DNA of 64,000 nucleotides from Litoditis marina (Eukaryota > Nematoda > Chromadorea > Rhabditida > Rhabditidae): positions 5,869,048 through 5,933,047 of the forward strand of contig OZ038433.1 of NCBI GenBank assembly GCA_964036275.1, given 5' to 3'. Of this stretch, positions 18,701 to 28,869 are shown piece by piece (positions within the stretch are counted from its first letter, which is position 1; each line of letters begins with the position of its first letter). The notes below the pieces were generated by a model. The model did not search any database. It was given only the letters and a program-made list of their open reading frames with translations, and was not told where the DNA came from. The position numbers and the translations under genes are program-made.

Positions 18701-21700
18701 ACCTTCTCGTGAGGAACATTCTGTCGCTTGGCCTGCTGCGCCAGAACACGAGCCGCCTCACGACCCTCCTGCAAATTACAACCAGCTATGGCCCGGTTAA
18801 CTGATCGGGGGAGCCTTAACTGTTCCTTCAACTGGGCTAAGGGGAACCCATAACTTTTCCAACATCTCTAGGTTTTTCGGATAACTACCTAGGGGAACCT
18901 ATAAATTCTTACTTTTTCTGCGGAGGGGATGTTTAACTGTTGCAACCCTCAAACCGACACTATACCACCTATGGCGCACACATGATAAACGTAACCTTGG
19001 CCGAATAGTCACAAAAATTGTACAAACGATTTTTATTGGTTTTTACTCGTGTAAAAACATATATTTTTACCTATTGAAATCGTAAAACTGGTTCCTTCTT
19101 GTAGAGAAGTCACACATTACTGGTAGTGGTTCCGTCTGTTTGGTCTCATACGCTTGAAAACATTATTTGTATAAGAAATGATCGCCTAACATCTTAATAC
19201 CTAGTAAGGACACGTTTTGCGAATGAAAGTAAAGGTAATACCATTTTCAGATATCCCATGTTGAACTTTGAAAACTACATGAAAAAAAGAAAACAAAATC
19301 AGATGACCAACCTCGATACCGAGTCTAGCCATGCCCGCTACTGCCACCGAGAGTGAGCGGAAGGGGGCCGAGTCCAGATGACCATTCACCCACGTAGTCA
19401 GAATACCTGACACTTCCGCGTCACCGATTCGCAATCTACAAAACTTGTAACATCCATCATGATCACGACCGCAACTCGGAAACATAACAGAGTGATAGTA
19501 TTCGAATAGTATATATACGACTGAAAAGGTATTGAAAAGGTGTAGTATTATGTAGGACCCTTAGACTTACAAACAAAGTGGCCCCCTTTCACCAATTTCG
19601 GGACGCTCACGCACTTTTCCGCGGGGAGGTAGATTACAGAGCAGAAATAGTGTGCTGGTGAGGAGTGTCTAGAGGCGAGGGAAGCTTCTTTCTAGCGTGA
19701 TATTGGTGAATACGGTCACGGGTTACCTCATAAGTACGTTTTGGTACAAAAATGACCAAACCGACCGACTGAATGAGTTGATGAGTGAGGTGGCATCGTT
19801 CCACGACGTCAAATGATTGACGTTGACCTTCAGATCGGTTGCCAGACGACGGAGCATTCTGGCGTCGAAGAAGTTGAGACCGGAACACGATGCGGCTATG
19901 GAGACTATCTGCTTCAGGGTCAAGGCCGACTTCGCCCTGAAATAGCTTTATATCAGAGTGTTCTTAAAAGGTATCAATTTTGAACACAAGTTCTCTTCTC
20001 AGCCAACTTCATCTAACTCAATCGGAAAAAGGAGCCCTATTTCAACACAACACATGTACGGTATACATGCTATAGTGAAATCAAAAACGAGTTTTCCGAA
20101 TAAAAAACTCACTCGACTACTTTCTGAGTGAGTAGAGGCAGCAAATGAGAATCCCGATGACCATGTTGAGCAAAACATCTGGAAGTAATTTATGAAATTC
20201 ACATTACCACCGAATACAAATTTAATTGACGTAAATAATGAAATAGCCGAATATTCCGGGAAAATGGACAAGGACCAGGACTTTTAGCCCAGCAACCAAT
20301 CTAGTTGCGGTTAGTGTCCGTGAGATTCGCGACGGTTACATTTTCTGAATGGTTAATCGGTCACGATTACTGAACAATATATCATCCAGGGGCTACGAAG
20401 AGCAAATTTTCTGACAAATAGCTTGTTGACCAAGTGAACGACATTGAATAAGTCAAAAAGCACATAAATATAAATTTATTTATTTATTCAAAGAATGTGG
20501 CACTCGCTCATCAGAGAAAGAGAAGAAAAATAGAGAAAAAATTGAAGCCATAACATTTAAATTGTTCACAGTTCACTTTTTGTACGATGTTGTATCGGAG
20601 AGGGTTGAACACTAGTAACTAGTATGAATCCAACCTGAACAAATAGATCCATTCGGCAGAAATCGAGAAATAAATAAATACAAACATTTGAACATAAGTT
20701 CAATTTAGTTATAACTGAATCTAACCTCAACAGCGAGACCTGCTCCGCGAGTGACATGATGGGGAGAAGGGCACGTGCTCTGGTGGCGGCCGCAATCAGC
20801 CACGTCCTATCGGGGGAGGAACGGTAGTGGGAGAGCAGGGTCAGAAGGTCACTCGTTCTATCGATCGAACTGGAATGCAACCAATTGTGAGAAAAGTACC
20901 CGTTTCTCTAGTTACGTACGTGAAAAGGAAAAGTTTCAAGTTTGTATCAGGTATCACAAAGGACCAACTTTGTCAAGTGTCAAAATGCGGTCATCTAATG
21001 GTAGGATTTTCTGGCAGGCATGATAAATATAAACTAGTTAGAAGATTTCAACGGATTACCAAAGAGAAAACCTAAATTCAAACGTCAAAACTCCGCCAGA
21101 ATGGGTCAGGCTGTCACGAAGAAAACAGTTCTTCCCTGCATACACCTTCGCCTGTCGTTTCACAGCCACAACTACTTTAATTCAGGTTAACAAACTGTGA
21201 AGAATTCAGGTTAACAAACTGTGGGATCAACTGTGAAGAACAGAGAACTCACTCAATCTGTTTGTCAACAATCGTCTGCAGATCTGTGGTCATCTTGGCA
21301 TTGAACTGATAGTTGTTCTCATTGGCTGCGTAGAGGAACGGCAGTACAACCGATAGATCGACAGAATCAGGTGAGGAATTTGCTGGAATAATTTCGGACT
21401 TAAAGAAGGTCGATTATGTGGACCAATCCCGTTACATCGGTACTTTAAACTGCAATTGAAAAATATATTGCGGTTTAAAGGACTGAAGCGTTGCGATTGG
21501 ACCACATAATCGTCCTTCTTTAAGCATTTTAGCAAATGTACAAAATATAGAGCTGGTTCAGTTTTCCACTCTGAACTGGAAATATTTAAATAATTCATTA
21601 TATCACCGGATATTGGTCAAATGACCATTTGGGATATATTCAATGAATATGAATATGATAATATATTCTGAAAAAGACAACGGAACCACCACATAAGGGA

Positions 21701-23611
21701 AAAACGGGTTTATTGTACAATCGCCCCCCCCCCCCCCCCCCTTGAGCCGAAATAGGTTGGAATCTGACCCGTAGTACAATCACCGCCCACCCCCATAGGG
21801 GGGTGATTGTACAACGTCCTTCTTTACTGCAGGTTTGCATTGAGTGGGGGGCGATTGTTAAACAGGTCCGGGGTTGTACTATTGCCCCCCATTTTGTATT
21901 GTGGGGGGTGATTGTTAAACGTCGACATTGTACAATTAACCCCCATTTAGAATGACCCCCCATTTACAATCACCCCCCTCCCTATAGGGAATCGTATTGG
22001 GAGGGGGGTGATAGTACTATGGGGGGGGGGACTTAAGGTGAGGGGGGGGGGGGGGCAATTGTACAATTTTCCCGAAAAAAAAACCTACCGTTCCACGACT
22101 GTTCCAAGTCCTTGAAAAACTGGGAATCGTGTAGTTTGAGTCGGAGAAGCAAGGCCATTAGGGTCATGCTCTCACTGACAGAAACATTCGAGAGGTCGGA
22201 AGAAGGAACGCGGGCAAAGGACCTGAACATACTATGTTTACATCACTGTAGTGCGGAATACACAATACACACTCAGAGGCACGGCAGTAGTATACATACT
22301 CATTCAGCCCAGTTTTGAGAAAGGGGTAGTGGGTGAATGTTTCCAAACTGGGTTGGTTTCGAGGATTTTCACCATTTTACATGGTAGTTTTTCGCAGTAT
22401 CACGGTTTCTGATAAAAGTAGACCCGTTTATCAAAGACAGTAAAACACAAAACGTTTGTGGGTCCCCTCTCCGAAATATGCTACAAATTGAAGAAATCTC
22501 AAAGTTGTACAGTTTATCGAAAAGTTGAGGATCACATAAGATAAGTACCTCGACGCCATTTCTAGAGCTTTTCCCTTCTGAACCTTGAAGGCGAATGCGG
22601 CGTTTAGAACATCCGTCAGCGAAGCGACGGTCAATGAATCTCCTTCGGCCACAAACTGAAACACACATCTCAAATTAGTTAATTAGTTATGTTGACATGT
22701 TATTTGAGATTAGTTCTGTAAACAAGCAACCAACCAAATTTGTTGTGATCTGTGGATGATGACGTATTCTTTATAGGAACGTTTCATGTTACCTTATTAA
22801 GTTGTGACAATGTGGCGATGGAGGGAGTACCAGAATGCGTATTGTCAGGCGCGATCTTCTGATTCTTCACTTCGGTAACCAGACCTAAATGAAAGTAAGT
22901 ATACGCTTAGAAAATGCATGAATCCCCTCGGGGGGACTAGTGTACTTCTCTCAAAAACTCATTCCACCAAAACTACCGGAGAGTTTGTAGTACTGATATG
23001 GGAAAAATTGAAGTATCGCCCCCCCCACTTTAGTTGAGTCCCCCCCGTAGCACTTCAACCCCCCACCCAAGCTAAAACCTGAAAATCTAGGAGAGGGGGG
23101 GGGTCAAAAATCAACTTCGACATTTACTATTTACCCCCCACCTGGGTCGGCGGGGGGTAGAACTTCAATGGTGGGGGGTCAAACTTCAACGAGTGGGGGG
23201 CTGAACTTCAATACCGGAAATGTTTACTTTTCACCCCCCACCCTCAAACTTTTGTATTGCAGGTGATAAATTGAATTATCACCCCCCGGTGAGGGGGGGG
23301 GGGGGTCAAACTACAATTCCCTAAACACAATACAAATTCAGAAAGGTGGGGGGTAAAAAGTCAATGTTCCCCTGATATGATACAAACATCTGCTAACCTA
23401 TTTTGCTACTTACAGGAAAATACAAGCCTCACCACTAATATTTTGACCTGAAGGACGCGGTATTTTCTCACAGCTGCTGAAGATAATACACACGATCGGA
23501 AAGCTACGTACCCTCGAAAACGTCTACATCCTTCGTTGGTCGTGCGGCTGCTGAACTGAGCCCCCTCCAATAGGCACCTGCCACTCTCAAACTAGACATC
23601 GAGCGAATCAT
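15788..23611 (-). CDS. FASTK/RAP-family mitochondrial RNA-binding protein
   Basis: FASTK-domain proteins work in the mitochondrial matrix on mRNA processing and stability. Exons: 23512-23611, 22793-22884, 22549-22655, 22089-22222, 21253-21382, 20726-20869, 20113-20178, 19738-19936, 19571-19668, 19312-19435, 18593-18768, 18304-18442, 17992-18075, 17708-17788, 17331-17414, 16918-17089, 16164-16300, 15788-15901; every junction keeps phase, total 726 residues, stop TAA at 15788-15790. The N-terminus (MIRSMSSLRVAGAYWRGLSS) is an arginine/serine-rich mitochondrial presequence. A long helical-repeat body follows. Residues near 560-640 look RAP-like: PRPVILFNWSQLHQ, then LLGPDRMSLRLLRN and NPIVVFDSRLL. 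The ATG follows directly on a TTTTAG acceptor. Family call rests on organisation and the RAP-like tail; which FASTKD member it is cannot be said. If exon 16 is not spliced, an in-frame TAG ends the protein after LTSK. Confidence 0.68.
21400..21523. mobile_element. 120-bp foldback MITE, copy 1
   Basis: Starts TTAAAGAAGGTCGATTATGT and ends with the complementary CACATAATCGTCCTTCTTTA; the whole unit folds into one hairpin with an inner TTTAAACTGCAATTG/TATTGCGGTTTAAAG pair. Lies in an intron of the FASTK-family gene. The same family occurs at 31350, 44635, 51249 and 52336. Confidence 0.85.
21720..22070. repeat. G/C-tract-rich intronic repeat (GGGGGGTGATTGTACAA units)
   Basis: Runs of 5-19 G or C alternate between strands and are separated by ATTGTACAATC-like spacers. 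The longest C run begins at 21725. It sits in intron 4 of the FASTK-family gene. A related block with AACTTCAA spacers lies in intron 1. Confidence 0.8.
22990..23345. repeat. G/C-tract-rich intronic repeat (GGGGGGTCAAACTTCAA units)
   Basis: Tracts of 5-12 G or C are spaced by TTGAAGT/ACTTCAA or AAACT words in both orientations. It sits in intron 1 of the FASTK-family gene and resembles the block at 21720-22070 in design but not in spacer sequence. Confidence 0.75.
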
Positions 23612-24095
23612 CTAAAAGAAGCCGGTTTCAAACTCGACTACATGTATCGAAACTCCTGCACCAATTCGGCTTACGAGAGACGCCAAGTTTAGTGACACCT
23701 CCGAAAAAAAAGGATTCCATAAATACTTTTCGGAAATAATCCGCTTCCGTGAGTTCTATGAGAAACATATACCAAAATGATGTATTCATCACAACAAATG
23801 GAGTACAACAAACAACAGCTATGAAAAGCTCTAGATCAACAAAGTAAACACTGAACTGTATGAGCATAGTTACAATCACCTACTACTGCTACGTCAAGAA
23901 ACAACAATTCAATCTGATTAGATAAACTAAACGACAACTCTCTACAAATGAAAAATGTGGAAACTCATTAACTCAAATATAAAAAACAGACTCAATCTAG
24001 AATCCTAAAACTCATTATTTTCACTGAGCGACGGTTCTGGTGATTAAACAAGGTTTCGGAGATACATAAAACAACTAGTTATTGAAGACTAAAGT
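23612..24095. other. Intergenic spacer, EXOSC4 to FASTK-family gene
   Basis: About 480 bp, AT-rich, no gene. It is short enough to be an intercistronic spacer if these genes are co-transcribed; the FASTK-family acceptor is at its left edge. Confidence 0.6.
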
Positions 24096-25738
24096 CTACA
24101 ATAAGGCAGCGGATTGGGTCAAATGAGTTCTGATGGCAGCATGGAGACACTCATGAACATTGGCAGTCGTCTCTCTGGCGGTTCCCATCAGAGTCGAGAG
24201 GTGGTCAACGTGGACCCGATTCTGCAACTCCACCAACACCACCTCGTCCCGGCCAGAAATGGTAGCCATCTGGAAATGAATACATAATCATATTCATCGG
24301 AAAAAAAATATATCTAAAGAAACTGTAATGGTAAGCGAAAGTATCAGCACATTAGTACAATAGTGCTTGATTTGATGTGATACAGTGGTCATATTCAGAA
24401 AACTAGCACGACGCCCTGGCTCTACACTCCCGTTCCCGACACACTATTCTAAATATTTCCGAATGAATTTAACGATTATGCAGATAACTTTTGGCGAGAA
24501 ATGTTGGGTAACCCACTGTGAGCCGTGGCAGCAGGTCAGTTTCCTCCCTTGAATTGACGTCGATGACAGGAACTCCGTCTACAGCACCGCAGGTAACGGC
24601 TGCCACCAAACCCTTCATGGGAACACCTGCATCAGCCAGAGCCAACGAAGCGGCATTCACACAGGCTGCAAGTTGCGAACCGTCACCCTGAAGGAAAACT
24701 GTCATAGACTCAATAGGAATTTCCAAGCGGCCAATTTACGCGATCGAAGTGGAAAAGTCCTCTTGGTTTCTACCTTCAATTTTATTTATGTTAGTTTTGT
24801 CAGAACACTTTCAAGCTACAGTAATTCCACGTCAAATTATCTGACATCCAATCCTCCCAATTAGTTGATTATTTTCTGACATCAAAATAGCATAATGGAA
24901 GACGTAATCACCTGAATAACTTCGCAGAAGATATCGATCTGTGCTCGAGGGAACGACTGCGTGATGACAGCCGACTCGAACGCCTTCTCAAGCAGACGTC
25001 CAAACTCGGTCGACTTTCTGTCACCACGTGGACGGTTTTTCCGTTCCAGCCCAGAAAATGTCGCCATACTGAAAATATCGTGAATACTATAGGTCTATAA
25101 TGATATGTGACATTATGCTATTAATGACAGATGATCGACGTAACTACCAACAGCTACGAAGTATTGGAGCTTGGAGCAAACTTCGTTCAACGACGAACTA
25201 CGTTTAGAAAATGACCAGTATTTGCGAGAAGAAAGCTGAAAGGTAGCCAATCAGCAATCTCTCAAATTGACACCAACTCACCTATATTGACAGTTGATCA
25301 CACATCGATCCTCTAACTGCCATGAACGTTTGCCTTCATGAGGACCATAGACAGCACAGAGAACCTAGAGTGTTCAGGTAAGGGAATGGGAAATGGGATC
25401 GAGGTACGTGTTCACTAATAGTGCTCACGTTCACATACCGACCTAATGAAAAAATAGAATTCTTTAAACAACACCTTTGTTTTTACACAAAATTGTACAT
25501 AACTAATATTGATGATATCGTGAAGACAATGTTCCAGGTTTTTCAAAAAACTCGTAATTAATTCAGAACATTAAAGAATTCGAATGTGTTGTACGATCTC
25601 TCTCACCTTTGTGTTTCCTTGCTCAATATAGGCGGAACCCTCAGCTTGCGGATAGACTCCTAGCCGGCAGTTGATGTTTCGTATCTGATGCGGACGTCTA
25701 CCATCAGCACGGAAGCCGTGCTCAGAAATTATATTCAT
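24096..25738 (-). CDS. EXOSC4: Exosome complex component RRP41
   Basis: RNase PH-fold subunit of the RNA exosome ring (3'-5' RNA decay and processing in nucleus and cytoplasm); catalytically inert in animals but needed for ring assembly. Exons 25607-25738, 25282-25364, 24912-25068, 24517-24687, 24096-24269; all phases fit; 238 residues against 245 in human. Family marks: FRADGRRPHQIRNI at 9-22, YPQAEGSAYIEQGNTK up to 44, VYGPHEGKR, CVINCQYS, ATFSGLERKNRPRGDRKS, PRAQIDIFCEVIQGDGSQL, CVNAASLALADAGVPMKGL. The stop TAG is at 24096-24098. A TTCCAG acceptor ends at 25753, 14 nt before the ATG. Confidence 0.97.
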
Positions 25739-25752
25739 GATGACGATTGGTA

Positions 25753-26132
25753 CTGGAACAAATTTTAACTTGTCACAATTTTCAATTCCTTAGTCATTTC
25801 AAGAACATTTCGAATCGAATACGAAAAAACCAAGAGACAACCTTCGACCTCAATTTCACAGCAGACTGAATACACGGTCAAGCGGAGATTAGTTTCTGTC
25901 CCATTGCAAACTGTTGATTTGATCTCGCATTGATAATCTTGATCTCGCATTGATAATCATTCTGTCAGTAAATTGATCAGGAAAGAGAAATATCAAGTAA
26001 CATTCGGAAATATATGCTTTCTACTAGACGTCTCTATTTTCTTAGGAGTTTCATTTGTTTCATACATGCTACGAAGATATGGAATTGAAGATGACTGAGT
26101 AGTACAAAATATGAAGAGTGGAAAAACTTACT
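25753..26132. other. Intergenic spacer, TIMM10B to EXOSC4
   Basis: A spacer of 380 bp without a gene. It contains an exact 19-bp direct repeat (GATCTCGCATTGATAATC core) at 25919-25957. Compatible with an intercistronic region between co-oriented genes. Confidence 0.6.
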
Positions 26133-26137
26133 TTATT
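26132..26137 (-). terminator. Poly(A) signal AATAAA overlapping the TIMM10B stop codon
   Basis: The minus strand reads TCTCAATAAAG, so the stop TAA is the third to fifth base of AATAAA. If used, the 3' UTR would be only 15-30 nt. Confidence 0.55.
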
Positions 26138-27042
26138 GAGACTCTTCTTTTTGCTTCTTAGCTAATTCTTTGGCGGCCTTGGTGGCGGCGGTAACGGCTT
26201 CAGTGGGTGTGGCTTCACCTTGCTTGAACAGGACTTTTGGGGCTTGCTCTGCGAAAACTAGCATAAGACGTCGGTTTACTCGCATCTGCTTGTCAATACC
26301 TGAAACTATTCAATTGCGAACTGTGAGAGAGTAAACAACGACCGGTATTTGGCCTAGATTAGCAAAGCTCTGCTAAACGACACCTTCAATTGGTTTCGGT
26401 CTCAGTGTATGCACATACTAAATAGTGGGTGGCTGATTGGGTATTTTAGTATTTTGAATCGAGCCGATAATAACCATCACAGTTCCATTGAAATTTTTAT
26501 TTTCTATAGCGAACAACACCAATATCCTGCATTTTTTTAACTTTCTGTATGGGCTACCAGTTGACTGTTTTTGGAGCTAAATCATTAGACTTCATGAATG
26601 AAATTGAAAACATTCAATGAAAGGGGGTTGTAGAAATTTAGTTTAGAGAAGGGGGATCAACATCGATTCTTGGATAAGAGGGTGTTGAAGGCAAGGTAAC
26701 CCACATTCAGATACACAAGTGCCTTCGTCTTTTGTGAGGAAGTGTGAGTTGTAACCACGTACACAAGCACCGAAACACCTCTCTGTTAGCGTGTTGTAGA
26801 CTGTCAGGAACTCTCGCAACTGAAGTAAAAGTAGGGTAACTATATAAACTACAGTCACAGGGTTTCGGTGAACTGTGAACAGACGAGCGATATATATTTT
26901 TCAGCAAACGTTATTTCGTAAAATGGGAAACTAAGGTATCATTTCGTAGTTCAACTTTTCCCGAAAACAACTGAAAGCTAAACCAGAAGACAGGATAGGA
27001 ATGAAAACTGACTTGCTGAATATCCTGGATGGTGTTGCTCAT
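26133..27042 (-). CDS. TIMM10B: Small Tim chaperone, TIMM10B/Tim9b type
   Basis: Intermembrane-space chaperone that, with TIM9/TIM10, docks on the TIM22 carrier translocase. Exons 27013-27042, 26705-26819, 26133-26299 give 103 residues, the same length as human TIMM10B. The twin CX3C motif is complete: CFGAC (C25, C29) and CVSEC (C45, C49), with 15 residues between. [16 protein letters not shown] before and [10 protein letters not shown] after match the Tim9b/TIMM10B type. The C-tail is Ala/Lys rich. The exon 2 donor is taken as GTGGGT at 26704 because it keeps phase and family spacing. The stop codon TAA is embedded in an AATAAA (minus strand, 26132-26137). A TTCAG acceptor lies 19 nt upstream of the ATG. 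Confidence 0.93.
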
Positions 27043-27602
27043 ACAGACTTAGCGAGAAGTACTGAACCTCTCGAAGAGCAACTGGAAAACAAGTTCATAT
27101 TATATATACGTTAAGTCACAAAATACTTATAAAAACAGTGTATAGAAGAAGTTTTTAGATATAAAATTTAAAAATAAGGTCGCCGGTTTGCAAATTTTGA
27201 AATCTCAGATTGCTTGCACATCTTTGGTGCATGCACGGCAATTACGCCATATACAAAGTACCGACCCAAACACAGTGCGATTTTGGGAAGAATTTTTTTA
27301 TTCATTCGGCGGATTTCATTTATTTTCTCCCCTTTTTTGTTAGTACTGTTCATTTGGTACATTTGTTTTGTTGTATCCGACGGTGCGCTCTGAATTTCAG
27401 TTGTCGTTTATAATAAAAGCTCGAATAATGGATACTTTATCACTGACGACCAAACGAATTGAAATAAAACAGTTGATTAAATTAAAATTACAAATCTGCT
27501 GTCATCTGTGATATCTCTGTTTTCAAAGTTTTTTCCGTTTGATACGATCAATCTTTACTTATGTGATCATCAGATAGTCTCCCTCTGAAACTGACCGGGA
27601 AG
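27043..27602. promoter_or_regulatory. Strand-switch region, candidate divergent promoter
   Basis: TIMM10B starts leftward at 27042 and SAC3D1 starts rightward at 27603. The 560 bp between them, less the short leaders, must serve both directions unless one gene is promoted elsewhere. AT-rich; I see no certain core element. The call is inferred from gene arrangement only. Confidence 0.4.
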
Positions 27603-28610
27603 ATGTCTCTCTACAACTCTGCCGCCGCAGTCGGCACCTGCTCGTCAATGTGCTGCGAAGCTGAGGTCCTGTTTCGCACTCGCAATCACCTCATTCATCC
27701 TCTAGAGAGCACAGACAGACGCGTCGACGTGAAAAAGTTGCGGGCGGATCCTCGCAAGATGGTCAAGGAGTACACCCGTTCGGCCGCGGGTACTTCCCAT
27801 GCTTCCCCCTCCTCTCTTCGTCCCGCTCCCGTTCTTCTCTCTACAACCTCCTATCTCATGGACCTCTACGAAAGAGAGAAGGACACCTGTTTCGATCTCG
27901 TCTACTCATTCACCTGCGATCGTCTAAGATCGATACGACAAGATATGATCATTCAATCACTTCCTCCGAAGCAAGTAGTCGCTATACTCGAAGCAATGAT
28001 CCCGTTCTACATTGACACCTACTATATCTCGCTAACGACCAATACCAAGTCGTTCGACTGGAAGTTGCATTCCACACATCTGCAAGAGTGTCTCACACGC
28101 TGGGCGGATTGTGTGCCGCTCGTTTCCAGTGAAGAAGTCGCAGAAGACATCATGGTCAGCTACATACTGTACAACAATTCCGAAGAAATGTTCACCCCAG
28201 ATAGCATCTGTTGGATGAAACGTCTATCCAACAACTACCAAAGTATCATTAAGCAGCTGATGTCAGTCGTATCAAGTGGAAACTACGTGCGGTTCTTCAA
28301 ACTTCTCTCCCAGATACCGAGCAGAATGGTGCGACGAAGTGCGGTGAATTCAATCTATCGAATGCGTCTCCACGGCATTTCTACAATTGCAGTTGGCTAC
28401 AAAAGTCCCCCTTCGAAGATCCCGGCTGCGACGATATCAAAATGGCTTGCTTTTGATTCGATCGACGACCTTCGATCTGTTTTTGGCCATCTGAAGTTGC
28501 CCGAAGGAGATCTCGTTCCCATTTTACCTTTGGGTGCTTTCAACATAGATGTTCTGTCATCGGATACTATCAGAATTTTGTATAGAATTGACAATTTACT
28601 TTTGTCTTAA
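27603..28610 (+). CDS. SAC3D1: SAC3 domain-containing protein 1 (SHD1-like), intronless
   Basis: SAC3/GANP-family protein; vertebrate SAC3D1 is linked to centrosome duplication and spindle assembly. A single 335-codon exon. The N-terminal signature GTCSSMCCEAEVLFRTR at residues 11-27 corresponds to the family GTCxxMCPxxE...R; the usual Pro after MC is Cys here. VKEYTRSAAG at 54-63 and LRPAPVLLSTTSYLMDLY at 72-89 are diagnostic. FVADRLR-type TCDRLRSIRQDM follows, then helical SAC3 repeats to about residue 290. Every other multi-domain gene in the window is intron-rich, so the lack of introns stands out. Start: the only early ATG, directly after GGGAAG, with a CATCAG acceptor-like site 29 nt further upstream. 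PWP1 follows on the same strand after 259 bp. Confidence 0.93.
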   Translation: MSLYNSAAAVGTCSSMCCEAEVLFRTRNHLIHPLESTDRRVDVKKLRADPRKMVKEYTRSAAGTSHASPSSLRPAPVLLSTTSYLMDLYEREKDTCFDLVYSFTCDRLRSIRQDMIIQSLPPKQVVAILEAMIPFYIDTYYISLTTNTKSFDWKLHSTHLQECLTRWADCVPLVSSEEVAEDIMVSYILYNNSEEMFTPDSICWMKRLSNNYQSIIKQLMSVVSSGNYVRFFKLLSQIPSRMVRRSAVNSIYRMRLHGISTIAVGYKSPPSKIPAATISKWLAFDSIDDLRSVFGHLKLPEGDLVPILPLGAFNIDVLSSDTIRILYRIDNLLLS

Positions 28611-28869
28611 TCATGATATATAGTTTCATATATTTATATCTAGTTGTGATGTACGGGTCTTTCTTGTTTTCATCTCTTCTTCTAAGTTGCTGTTTTCTGA
28701 TAGCTTGATTCTGTTGTTTACGAGACACGGGTGCATCATACCTGTTCATTTATCAATCTATTGTTATTAGCATATAGTTAGTTTTATTGTTGCATAATAT
28801 TGTTCTCTTCTTTGTTGGAGGATCTCGATTGTTTTTCGATTATGGGTTTTACATAAATTTACTTCAGGA

